A stretch of DNA of 37,192 nucleotides from Opitutales bacterium (lineage in GTDB: Bacteria; Verrucomicrobiota; Verrucomicrobiia; Opitutales; JAJFLR01), in contig JAJFLR010000029.1 of the NCBI GenBank assembly GCA_021772565.1, forward strand, positions 1 to 37,192, given 5' to 3'. Both the position numbers and the translations under genes were made by a program. Numbering within the stretch: the stretch's first letter is position 1; each line of letters begins with the position of its first letter. Below are positions 17,292 through 25,579 of the stretch, in pieces. The notes beneath the pieces are model-generated. The model saw nothing but the letters and a program-made list of their open reading frames with translations. It made no database searches and was not told where the DNA came from.

Positions 17292-17638
17292 TTGTATAAA
17301 GTAGTATATCTGTAATCATTTATTCTTTACCAAGTTTCACTATGACTATTACAGCTAGTAATTGGAGATTAGTAAACATATTTTACTGACCAATAATTAT
17401 CTAAGGCCATGTCAGTGCCGATTGAATTTTGTTATTTTCTAAAAAATTAATTTAATAAATTGAAGACTTTATATACTGCAACATAAGGTTAATTCACAGA
17501 CAACAATTTAATTTTATTACTTATGTATTTGATCTTCAGTGATTAAAGAATTTGTGTGTAGTGGATGTGCTCTATTATTGCGTATTAATACTTAATAAAC
17601 TAGGGTTTTTATTTTATTATTTATAAAAATCCTCAATT

Positions 17639-17656
17639 GACATTTCCCCGAATGTC
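17639..17656. promoter_or_regulatory. Inverted repeat GACATT-N6-AATGTC, candidate operator
   Basis: Perfect 6-bp arms around TCCCCG. A TTGACA box (17637-17642) overlaps the left arm. The matching -10 would be a poor AATTAT, so an operator for the stronger promoter 75 bp downstream is about as likely as a second promoter. Confidence 0.3.
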
Positions 17657-17730
17657 GCTTAATTATAGGGATTAATTATTATAAATCTAATGTATTTAAA
17701 TGATTTTTTACAGATAAATTCAAATGCGAG

Positions 17731-17760
17731 TTGACAAATTACAAAAATTTCATTTATATT
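17731..17760 (+). promoter_or_regulatory. Sigma70-like promoter of the first surface-protein gene
   Basis: TTGACA (17731-17736), an 18-bp spacer, then TATATT (17755-17760). Start of transcription is predicted near 17767, leaving a leader of about 60 nt. The leader holds two copies of TAACTTAAATAAAA (17788-17801 and 17805-17818) and an AAGGA ribosome-binding site at 17818-17822, six bases before the ATG. This is one of the few clear Shine-Dalgarno sequences in the window, which suggests high expression. Confidence 0.65.
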
Positions 17761-17828
17761 TGAAACAATTAGTAAATCAAAAAATATTAACTTAAATAAA
17801 ATTCTAACTTAAATAAAAAGGAAATAAA

Positions 17829-18575
17829 ATGAAGATATTAAATACAATCAAAAGCACCGCTCTTAAAGCATCTTTAATTAGTGGTTTAACATTACTAGGG
17901 GCCATGCAAGGTTATGGTGCACAATTCACGCATAACATAACTAATGGAACAGTTGGTTCACCACTTACTTTAAATCAAATTGGCTTAACTTACTCAGTGC
18001 CAAAGTTTGATTCTAGTTTGGGAACTTTGACTAGCATAGATTTTACCTTTAATGGTACTGTTGCTGGCGATAAGAAGATGGAAAGTCAGGATGCTACTGC
18101 TACTAATGGTAATATTCTAACATTGAGTGCTTCATTTAATATTGATGATCCACTAGCTGCAGGAAACCTATTATTTGCTTCTGCACAAGATCAGACATTT
18201 CATAATTTAGGTGCGTTTGATGGCACTGTTGATTTTGGTGGCGCATCAGGTGTTACTGTAAGTGGAGTTTCAGCGTCTGATAGTGATTCATTTACTGATA
18301 CATCTGCCGGTGGTTTAGCTCACTTTACTGGAACTGGAAATGTAGACTTAAATGGTAATTTTATAGGCACATCATTTGCTTCTGGACCATCTTCAGTGCA
18401 ATCAGAATTTACAGCGTTGGGATATGCTGATCTTGAGGTTGTATACAACTATACTGAAGCACCTGAAGGAAGTGTCCCATTTGGTTTTGACCCAATGATT
18501 GGCTTGTCAATCTTAGGAGCAGTTGGAGGATATGAAGTTCGCAGACGTAGAAATAAAGCTGCTAAAACTGAATAA
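17829..18575 (+). CDS. Secreted choice-of-anchor E-type protein with VPFGFDP sorting-like tail
   Basis: 248 residues. A signal peptide (1 to about 31, ending MQGYGA) is followed by a beta-rich, cysteine-free, acidic body. The segment VPKFDSSLGTLTSIDFTF with a following GTVAG…ME resembles the choice-of-anchor E domain seen on PEP-CTERM-type surface proteins. The C-terminus is tripartite like a sorting signal: a short VPFGFDP motif, a hydrophobic stretch (IGLSILGAVGG), and a terminal basic cluster (RRRR…K). PEP-CTERM tails are processed by exosortases, but the VPFGFDP motif differs from VPEP and recalls cyanobacterial PFE-type tails. No exosortase is in the window. The protein is probably exported and anchored at, or released from, the cell surface. 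It has its own promoter and terminator and is a paralogue of the next gene. Confidence 0.72.
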   Translation: MKILNTIKSTALKASLISGLTLLGAMQGYGAQFTHNITNGTVGSPLTLNQIGLTYSVPKFDSSLGTLTSIDFTFNGTVAGDKKMESQDATATNGNILTLSASFNIDDPLAAGNLLFASAQDQTFHNLGAFDGTVDFGGASGVTVSGVSASDSDSFTDTSAGGLAHFTGTGNVDLNGNFIGTSFASGPSSVQSEFTALGYADLEVVYNYTEAPEGSVPFGFDPMIGLSILGAVGGYEVRRRRNKAAKTE

Positions 18576-18594
18576 TTAACCAATAATGATTTTT

Positions 18595-18633
18595 AAAACC
18601 CGCCTCGCAAAATAACAGCAGGCGGGTTTTTTT
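18595..18633 (+). terminator. Intrinsic terminator after the first surface-protein gene
   Basis: Perfect 11-bp stem AAAACCCGCCT/AGGCGGGTTTT around CGCAAAATAACAGC, followed by a T-run, 20 bp after the stop codon. Confidence 0.92.
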
Positions 18634-18681
18634 ATCCCCAAAAATATTTAACAGTATATTTATAATCTAAAAATACGAAAG

Positions 18682-19491
18682 ATGAAGTCCTTTAAATCAC
18701 TATCAAAAGTAGCATTGAAAGCACATTCTGCCTTAATTTTAGCTGTCTCACTATTTGCGATTTGTAATCAAGGATTTGCCGATACTCTACCGGAAAACAC
18801 AGTCAATATCGGTTCACAATCTACTCCTATTACCCCAGATACAACTTTGAATCTTTCTATCCCAAAATTTGATTCATCTCTTGGCACATTAACCGCAATT
18901 AACTTTAACTTGGACGGTACTGTTTTTGGAAGCATGGGAATGGAAAATTTAAGTGTTTTTCAGCCCACCTTCTTTAATTTAATAAGTCTCTCGGCATTTT
19001 TTGAATTGGATACTCAATCCGGACAGAGTTTAATTAATGTCAATCCATCTGATTTCGAATTAGTTGGAGACAGCCTTGATCCATTTAATGGATTAACTAC
19101 TTATGATGGAACTACAGATTTTTCTGGTACTTCCGGTGTAACATTCAACAATATTGAAAATTCATCATCAGCTGCAGCGACAAATATAGATTCAGGGGTT
19201 TTAGCATTATTTACAGGTTCTGGAAATATTGATTTAGTGCTCGATATCACAGACGTTTCATTTGCCGTCAGTCCATTAGAAAATCCTGAAACTTCACCAG
19301 ATGATTATGAATTTACTGCATTTCAATTTAATACATCAACTTTTGCAACATTAGGTGTCGAGTATGAGTTTACGCCTGCTGCAGCACCTGGTGCCGTTCC
19401 TTTTGGATTTGATCCAGTTATTGGACTTTCAATTATTGGAGCTGCTGGTAGCTGGGAAATAAAAAGGAGAAGGCGTCGAATAAAAAAATAA
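18682..19491 (+). CDS. Second choice-of-anchor E-type protein with VPFGFDP tail
   Basis: 269 residues. The signal peptide covers about 1-33 (ending NQGFA). The body repeats the neighbour's blocks in order: IPKFDSSLGTLTAI, DGTV-G…ME, LSAFFELD, a DGT-DFSGTSGVT segment, a long Ser/Ala stretch, and ALFTGSGNIDL. The tail is VPFGFDP, a hydrophobic IGLSIIGAAG and a terminal K/R-rich cluster. It is clearly a diverged tandem duplicate of the upstream gene. A TATAAT at 18661-18666 lies only 15 bp before the ATG, so a separate promoter with a very short leader is possible. The upstream terminator argues for independent expression. Confidence 0.72.
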   Translation: MKSFKSLSKVALKAHSALILAVSLFAICNQGFADTLPENTVNIGSQSTPITPDTTLNLSIPKFDSSLGTLTAINFNLDGTVFGSMGMENLSVFQPTFFNLISLSAFFELDTQSGQSLINVNPSDFELVGDSLDPFNGLTTYDGTTDFSGTSGVTFNNIENSSSAAATNIDSGVLALFTGSGNIDLVLDITDVSFAVSPLENPETSPDDYEFTAFQFNTSTFATLGVEYEFTPAAAPGAVPFGFDPVIGLSIIGAAGSWEIKRRRRRIKK

Positions 19492-19517
19492 CTGGTATTA
19501 TATAGTAATATTTAAAT

Positions 19518-19553
19518 AAACTCGGTTAGAATTTATCTAAGCGGGTTTTTTTA
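19518..19553 (+). terminator. Intrinsic terminator after the second surface-protein gene
   Basis: Stem AAACTCGGTTAGA/TCTAAGCGGGTTT with a short ATTTA loop and a following T-run, about 25 bp after the stop. The stem has one mismatch and a G-U pair. Confidence 0.85.
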
Positions 19554-19669
19554 TTGAATAAATTGTAAAATCAATTTGTAAGACATATTTTAAAATCACT
19601 ATAAATTATAAGAATATTTTTCTCAAAAAATAATCTTGCCAGATATCGACTATTATTACCTTTTAATTT

Positions 19670-20416
19670 ATGAATTTAACCTTTAATAATAAAACAGCGT
19701 TAGTGACTGGAGCTGGAAGAGGAATAGGTCGATCAATAGCTGAAGAATTGGGGTACTTAGGTGTCACTGTAATTTGTGTGAGTAAATCTGAATCTTCGTG
19801 CAAATCTGCTGCAGATGCTATAATTAAAAATGGCGGGGAAGCTACATTTAGATCTGTTGATGTAGCAGACTCAAAAGCAGTTGAAGTGGCTTGTAAGAGT
19901 TTATTGGAAGAATTTACAAATATTGATATTTTAGTCAATAATGCTGGAATTGTTAAAGATGGATTAGTGCTTAGGACTTCAGTAAGTGATTGGGATAATG
20001 TTATTCAAACTAATCTTAACAGTTGTTTTTACTGGGTAAAAAATCTGGTACATCCAATGGCCAGAAAACGTTGGGGGAGAATAATCAATATATCTTCAGT
20101 AATTGGCTTGGTAGGCAATGCTGGGCAGGCTAGTTATGCAGCGTCAAAAGCGGGAATTATTGGCTTGAGTAAAAGCTTGGCTAAAGAATTTGCATCTAGA
20201 ACTATAACTGTAAATACATTGGCGCCAGGATTTATTGAAACAGATATGACTTCAAGGCTTGACGAAAGAACAAAAGATAGCATTGCTAATTTAATACCTT
20301 TGCGACGTATGGGTAAACCTGACGAAATTGCAAAAATGACTGCTTATCTTTGCTCGGAAGAAGCAAGTTATATAACAGGTCAAGTTTTTACGATTGACGG
20401 AGGTATGGTGATGTGA
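19670..20416 (+). CDS. fabG: 3-oxoacyl-[ACP] reductase
   Basis: 248 residues, standard SDR length. NADPH-binding TGAGRGIG (13-20), NNAG (90-93), the catalytic Ser in INISSVIG (about 142), and Y156/K160 in SYAASKAG. The C-terminus ITGQVFTIDGGMVM is typical of FabG. It reduces 3-oxoacyl-ACP in fatty-acid elongation. It is first in the order fabG-acpP-fabF-prmC. No Shine-Dalgarno sequence precedes the ATG. Confidence 0.94.
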   Translation: MNLTFNNKTALVTGAGRGIGRSIAEELGYLGVTVICVSKSESSCKSAADAIIKNGGEATFRSVDVADSKAVEVACKSLLEEFTNIDILVNNAGIVKDGLVLRTSVSDWDNVIQTNLNSCFYWVKNLVHPMARKRWGRIINISSVIGLVGNAGQASYAASKAGIIGLSKSLAKEFASRTITVNTLAPGFIETDMTSRLDERTKDSIANLIPLRRMGKPDEIAKMTAYLCSEEASYITGQVFTIDGGMVM

Positions 20417-20452
20417 TGAAAATTATTTTAATAAAAAGAAAAAATTAATATT

Positions 20453-20713
20453 ATGGCAGACAAACCGATAGACGAACGAGTAAAAGAGATTATTGTTAAT
20501 CAGCTCAGTGTAAATGAGGAGCAAGTCACACCTGAAGCGTCATTTTTGGATGATCTCGGTGCTGACTCACTTGATACGGTTGAGCTTATAATGGCATTTG
20601 AAGAAGAGTTTAAAGATGAACTTGATGGTGAGATTCCTGAGTCAGACGCTGAAAAAATGCAAACAGTTGGAGATATTATAAAATACATCGAAGATAAAAA
20701 ATCATCTAGCTAG
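20453..20713 (+). CDS. acpP: Acyl carrier protein
   Basis: 86 residues, acidic. The phosphopantetheine attachment serine is S39 in the [13 protein letters not shown] motif. It carries growing acyl chains during fatty-acid synthesis. The position between fabG and fabF is the classical one. The N-terminus is a few residues longer than in E. coli. Confidence 0.96.
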   Translation: MADKPIDERVKEIIVNQLSVNEEQVTPEASFLDDLGADSLDTVELIMAFEEEFKDELDGEIPESDAEKMQTVGDIIKYIEDKKSSS

Positions 20714-20767
20714 TTTACTAAATTATTTATTTAAATTTTTATTTAACAGCCTATTCCAGGTCTATTA

Positions 20768-22039
20768 GTGGAAAAAGATAGACTAGTTAAACGTATTGTT
20801 GTTACCGGAGCCGGGGTAGTTACTTCGCTGGGCTGTGATCTGGATAGTTTTTGGAATAATTTACTTTCCGGAAAAAGTGGTGTTCAAAGAGTTTCACAGT
20901 TTGATCCTGAATGTTTTCCAAGCCAAATTGGATCTGAGGTACTTGATTTTGATCCTACCAGATGGATGGAGCCCAAAGAAGTGCGGCGTAACGATCGATA
21001 TACACAGTATGCAATGGCCGCATCCAAGATGGCAATAGAGGATTCTGGTATAAATATTTCTCTATTAGACAAAGAAAGATTTGGTGTTCTAATCGGAAGT
21101 GGTATTGGTGGAATGCAGACTATCGAGAATCAGATGAGAAACTTGATCAATAAGGGGCCTAGAAAAGTTTCACCATTTACTATTCCATCACTAATTGCTA
21201 ATATTGCTTCTGGTGTTGTGGCAATTGAATTTGGTGCAATGGGGCCTAATTTTAGCATAGTTAGTGCTTGTTCATCATCCACGCATGCAATTGGTGAATC
21301 AATGCGAATTTTAAAAAATGATGAAGCTGATATAATTGTTGCCGGTGGAAGCGAAGCTTCAATTACTCAAATTGGTTATGCTGGATTTTGCTCTATGAAA
21401 GCGATGAGTACGTCATTTAATAATGACCCTGAAAGAGCAAGTCGCCCGTTTGATGCAAACAGGGATGGCTTTGTGATGGGCGAGGGTTCAGGTATTTTAA
21501 TACTCGAAACACTTGAGCACGCCATTGCCAGAAATGCCTCAATTTATTGTGAAATAGTTGGATATGCTGCCAGCTGTGATGCATATCACATTACTTCACC
21601 ACATCCAGATGGAAAAGGACTTAGTTTATGTCTACAGAATTCTTTAAAAAGTGCCGGCTTAAAGCCAAATGATATAAACTATATTAATGCACATGGAACT
21701 TCCACACATCATAATGATAAGTTTGAAACCAAAGCTATTAAAGATGTTTTTGGAGAGGATGCCTATAATATACCAATTAGTTCAACTAAATCGATGACTG
21801 GGCATCTGTTGGGCGCTGCTGGCAGTGTAGAAGCAATTGCTACTATTAAAGCAATTCAGACTGGAGATATTCCACCGACGATAAATTATGAAAACGCAGA
21901 TCCCGACTGTGATTTAAATTATGTACCTAATATCAAAACCAAAGCTGATGTTAAAATTGCAATGAGTAATAATCTTGGATTTGGTGGTCAAAATGCTAGT
22001 TTAATATTTAAAGCTTATGATGAAATTACTCCTAACTAA
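20768..22039 (+). CDS. fabF: 3-oxoacyl-[ACP] synthase II
   Basis: 423 residues. The catalytic triad is complete: C168 (VSACSSSTHA), H309 (NAHGTSTHHND) and H346 (KSMTGHLLGAAGS). It condenses malonyl-ACP with acyl-ACP. The start is a GTG at 20768; no in-frame ATG precedes the conserved RIVVTGAGVVT. It lies 54 bp after acpP in the same transcription unit. Confidence 0.95.
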   Translation: MEKDRLVKRIVVTGAGVVTSLGCDLDSFWNNLLSGKSGVQRVSQFDPECFPSQIGSEVLDFDPTRWMEPKEVRRNDRYTQYAMAASKMAIEDSGINISLLDKERFGVLIGSGIGGMQTIENQMRNLINKGPRKVSPFTIPSLIANIASGVVAIEFGAMGPNFSIVSACSSSTHAIGESMRILKNDEADIIVAGGSEASITQIGYAGFCSMKAMSTSFNNDPERASRPFDANRDGFVMGEGSGILILETLEHAIARNASIYCEIVGYAASCDAYHITSPHPDGKGLSLCLQNSLKSAGLKPNDINYINAHGTSTHHNDKFETKAIKDVFGEDAYNIPISSTKSMTGHLLGAAGSVEAIATIKAIQTGDIPPTINYENADPDCDLNYVPNIKTKADVKIAMSNNLGFGGQNASLIFKAYDEITPN

Positions 22040-22064
22040 CTATCAATTGAATTATTGTTAATGA

Positions 22065-22907
22065 ATGCAGTCTTTACTTGAGATATTAAATAAAACAACT
22101 GATTATTTTGAGAAAAAAGGGATTTCTAATGCACGGTTTAATAGTGAACTATTAATAGGTAATATTTTAAATTGTAAACGTCTTGATTTATATTTGCAGT
22201 TTGAACGCATACTAACTGAATTTGAATTAGTATTAATTAAGACAGACATTCGAAGACGTGTTACTCGTGAGCCTCTACAATATATTATTGGGCATGTTGA
22301 TTTTTTTAATACTAAATTAAAAATTGATAATAGGGCTCTTGTGCCACGTCCAGAAACTGAAGAACTTATTGAGTTGATTATAAAATCATTATCAATTGAA
22401 CCCAAAAAAATACTTGATGTTGGTACTGGTAGTGGGGCAATTGGAATTGCATTAGCAAATTACTATTCTTGTGCGCATATTACACTTGCTGACATTGATG
22501 AAACAACGTTACAGCTAGCAGGCGAAAATATAAATATATCAGGAATAAAAAATCAATTTGAAATTATTCAATCAAACTGGTTTGAAAATATTAAAGGAAA
22601 GTTTGATCTTATTATTGCGAATCCTCCCTACTTAAGTGAAAATGAATGGTCAGATTCAGAAGCAGAAGTTAGGGACTATGAGCCAAAGCATGCACTTGTT
22701 GCTAATAATAATGGGTTGTCAGATTTGTGCTTTATATTAGAGCAATCACCAAATTACCTGAATAACAACGGGGTTATTTATCTGGAAACCGGTATATATC
22801 ATCATTCAAAATTAATAAAATTAGCTAATGAATTAGGTGCAAAAAAAATACAAGCATCTAAAGATCTTTCAGGTAGAGATCGTTTTATTTGTGCGAAGTT
22901 TAGTTGA
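22065..22907 (+). CDS. prmC: Peptide chain release factor N5-glutamine methyltransferase
   Basis: 280 residues. The PrmC N-terminal helical domain is followed by a Rossmann methyltransferase domain with LVPRPETEEL, the SAM-binding DVGTGSGAIG (118-127) and the Gln-methylation motif NPPY (186-189). It methylates the GGQ glutamine of RF1/RF2. It lies 25 bp after fabF on the same strand, probably co-transcribed with it. It converges on prc. Confidence 0.93.
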   Translation: MQSLLEILNKTTDYFEKKGISNARFNSELLIGNILNCKRLDLYLQFERILTEFELVLIKTDIRRRVTREPLQYIIGHVDFFNTKLKIDNRALVPRPETEELIELIIKSLSIEPKKILDVGTGSGAIGIALANYYSCAHITLADIDETTLQLAGENINISGIKNQFEIIQSNWFENIKGKFDLIIANPPYLSENEWSDSEAEVRDYEPKHALVANNNGLSDLCFILEQSPNYLNNNGVIYLETGIYHHSKLIKLANELGAKKIQASKDLSGRDRFICAKFS

Positions 22908-22974
22908 TTCTAAATGCTCAAAATTGCAACTTGGTAGATTAGACTAATGATCAGTAATGTAATATAAAATATCT

Positions 22975-25518
22975 TTATCCCTGCTTGGTTTCAATTTGAT
23001 TACTATTTAAAGTTTTTGCAGTCTGAGTCGAAATTATTAGCCAGTCAGAAACTATTCGCAGGCTCTCACGCAGTAGTATATCTACATCGTCCCGCTTGTT
23101 GAGAACTCTAGGGTCTAATTCAATGAGTTGAGTAAAGAATTCAGGAAGAAACTCATTAATGTTTTCCATCAGTACTATATTTCCAAAATGATTCATAAAA
23201 ATATTTTCAACTTGCAAATTAGAATTATATTTAAGGGTTTTTAGATCCTGTAACAGTTCTTCAACCACTTCATCGTTAACCTCTATTCCTATTTTTTTAG
23301 AAATTAATGATTTAATTTTTTTATTATATTTTGAAATTGCTTCATAATCAATTTCTTCAACCCATACTTCACTTACTTCACTTTCTTCGTTAGGTTGATA
23401 GTAGAATACTTTCTGGTAATAGTTGTTTGCTAATGGTTTTCCATTTGGTAATAATGATTTTTTTAATTTTTCCTGATGTTGTTTTTCTTGTTTTATTGAT
23501 ATATCCAACAAAACTTCTTTTGCGAAAAAATCAGTTAAGCTCAGATTGTATCTCAGTTCATCCATTTCTTTTTTAAATAATTTATCAGCTTCTTTCTGTG
23601 TTTTTCTTTTTTTGATATTCAATGAAACTTCTTTTAATTCTTGACGCTTTTTAAACCAGTTTATGTTACTCTGAACATATGAAAACTCTTTTAACTTTGA
23701 TTGTCTTTCGCCGCTAAATGCTCGGAGTTCATCGATAAGATGATTTTCTATTTGTGCTCCACCAGGCGCAATTGAGTCTTGTTCTTCCCATTTTATTGGT
23801 TCAATTGTATCCCATACCAATGCATTAGGTAGATCTGATTCGCCAATCGGTAAATATTCATTTATTGAAGGAAGTATTATATCCGATTGCACCCCTTCTT
23901 TTTGAGTTGAAGCTCCGTTAGGTAAATAAAATTTCTGGATGGTAATTTTTGCTGCACCAAATTTTGCTTTTTTAGTAAAAGGATTCCAGACTAAATTTCG
24001 ATCGAGTTCAAAAATAGCTTGTACAGTTCCTTTACCATGCGTTGCACTGTCTCCAACAATTATTGCTCTTTTGTGATTTTGAAGTGCACCCGCTACAATC
24101 TCAGAAGCTGAAGCACTTCTTCGTGATACAAGTACGACAAGTGGACCTGTGTAGGCAACCTTCGGATTTCGATCCCAGTCTTGACGTATATTGCCGGTAG
24201 TGTCTTTAATTTGAACAACAGGTCCTTTAGGAATAAATAGACCGGTTAAACTAACTGCTTCACTCAAAAGTCCACCCCCATTTTTTCTTAAATCCAAAAT
24301 TAAACCTTTAACTCCAATCTTCTTTAACTTTTCAATTAGTTCTTCAACGTCATTAGTTGTACTAGATATGCCTTTCCCGTCAGATCCTGATCCATAAAAT
24401 GACGGTACATCTATCACACCAATTTGAATAGTACTATCCTGAAAAGGTATTTCATAAACTTCAGCTCTAGTGAGATTGGACGTTAATTTAATCTTGTCTC
24501 TTATAAGTTTCACGACTTTACGATCAGAAGTATCTGATGATCCTGATGGAACTATTGTAAGTATTACTTCTGTACCTTTTTTACCCCTAATCTGTTTGAC
24601 GATTTTACGTAATTTCATGTCAATGACATCAACTGGGGCTTCGTTTTTTTGAGATACTTCAACTATTTTGTCACCAGGATACAATTGACCGCTCATCTCG
24701 GCTGGACCACCCGGTATAAGTTTTTGAATGACACAGTATCCATCCTCATCTCTCAATAATGCGCCAATTCCAAATAATGAATTTCGCATTGATATGGAAA
24801 ATTCCTCTAAAGAATCCGAAGACAAAAAATTTGAGTGCGGATCGAATAGGTGTGCAAAAGTGGTCAAAAATATTTCATGTACGTTATGTGCTTCAATTTC
24901 GTCTACATACTTTTTTGTTCGAGTGTAACGTCTATGAACTTTTTTGATAGCATCTTTTAATGGCAAATCAGTTAGCATTTCCTGAAGAAGATCATGCTTT
25001 ATTCTTTTACTCCAAAGTCTATTTGACTCTTTAGTATTCTCTGGCCAATCCATTTCCGAACGATCAGGAATAAATGTTTGATCTGATTTAAAATTAAAAT
25101 CTCCCTTTAACTTTTTAAATACCCAATTAATTCTTTCATGAACACGGTCTCGATACATCGAGAAAATTTGAAATGCCGGATAAAGATCTCCGTCTGATAA
25201 GTAAACTTCCTTTAATGTTTTTTCAAATCTAACAAGAATTTCATCGCGATCTTTTTTCTGGAAGAACAGTCGATTATAATCCAATTCCTTCATGAAATTA
25301 ATAAGAATTTCTTTGGATTCAATATTATCCAGATCCTTTTTAGTGTAATGATATGATCGAAGATAATCTAATGCTAACACAGTTTCTTTATTTAACTTAC
25401 CATGCTGGTCATCCGTTAAGGTGAATAAATCAGTACTGTCACCTGCAAGAGGTAATGTAAGACAAACTAATATGAGATAACGAAAAAGTAAATTTGTAAT
25501 TGATTGATTAATTTTCAT
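22975..25518 (-). CDS. prc: Tail-specific protease (C-terminal processing peptidase)
   Basis: 847 residues, longer than the roughly 680 of E. coli Prc. A signal peptide (to about residue 26) leads to the periplasm. The N-terminal domain is followed by a PDZ domain (about 240-325), then the S41 core with GLILDLRKNGGGLLSEA, RRSASASEIVAGALQ (nucleophile Ser near 470) and GDSATHGKGTVQ (catalytic Lys near 494). A DUF3340-like C-terminal domain with much charged helix follows (about 590-780). It degrades or trims proteins with exposed hydrophobic C-termini. It is last in the run M3 peptidase-glnE-prc. Confidence 0.92.
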   Translation of the reverse strand: MKINQSITNLLFRYLILVCLTLPLAGDSTDLFTLTDDQHGKLNKETVLALDYLRSYHYTKKDLDNIESKEILINFMKELDYNRLFFQKKDRDEILVRFEKTLKEVYLSDGDLYPAFQIFSMYRDRVHERINWVFKKLKGDFNFKSDQTFIPDRSEMDWPENTKESNRLWSKRIKHDLLQEMLTDLPLKDAIKKVHRRYTRTKKYVDEIEAHNVHEIFLTTFAHLFDPHSNFLSSDSLEEFSISMRNSLFGIGALLRDEDGYCVIQKLIPGGPAEMSGQLYPGDKIVEVSQKNEAPVDVIDMKLRKIVKQIRGKKGTEVILTIVPSGSSDTSDRKVVKLIRDKIKLTSNLTRAEVYEIPFQDSTIQIGVIDVPSFYGSGSDGKGISSTTNDVEELIEKLKKIGVKGLILDLRKNGGGLLSEAVSLTGLFIPKGPVVQIKDTTGNIRQDWDRNPKVAYTGPLVVLVSRRSASASEIVAGALQNHKRAIIVGDSATHGKGTVQAIFELDRNLVWNPFTKKAKFGAAKITIQKFYLPNGASTQKEGVQSDIILPSINEYLPIGESDLPNALVWDTIEPIKWEEQDSIAPGGAQIENHLIDELRAFSGERQSKLKEFSYVQSNINWFKKRQELKEVSLNIKKRKTQKEADKLFKKEMDELRYNLSLTDFFAKEVLLDISIKQEKQHQEKLKKSLLPNGKPLANNYYQKVFYYQPNEESEVSEVWVEEIDYEAISKYNKKIKSLISKKIGIEVNDEVVEELLQDLKTLKYNSNLQVENIFMNHFGNIVLMENINEFLPEFFTQLIELDPRVLNKRDDVDILLRESLRIVSDWLIISTQTAKTLNSNQIETKQG

Positions 25519-25579
25519 ATCGATACTGATTGTGTAGCATAAGCTTTAAATTTTAAACTGATTTAGCAATAATTTTTGA

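Larger units (their letters stand above)
17292..17828. other. Promoter-bearing intergenic region
   Basis: About 537 bp of very AT-rich DNA between the divergent HIT and surface-protein genes. Contents seen: an imperfect 11-bp inverted repeat AGGGTTTTTAT…ATAAAAATCCT at 17602-17633; TTGACA at 17637 overlapping the inverted repeat GACATT-TCCCCG-AATGTC (17639-17656); and the stronger promoter at 17731-17760. No coding signal is apparent. Confidence 0.6.
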
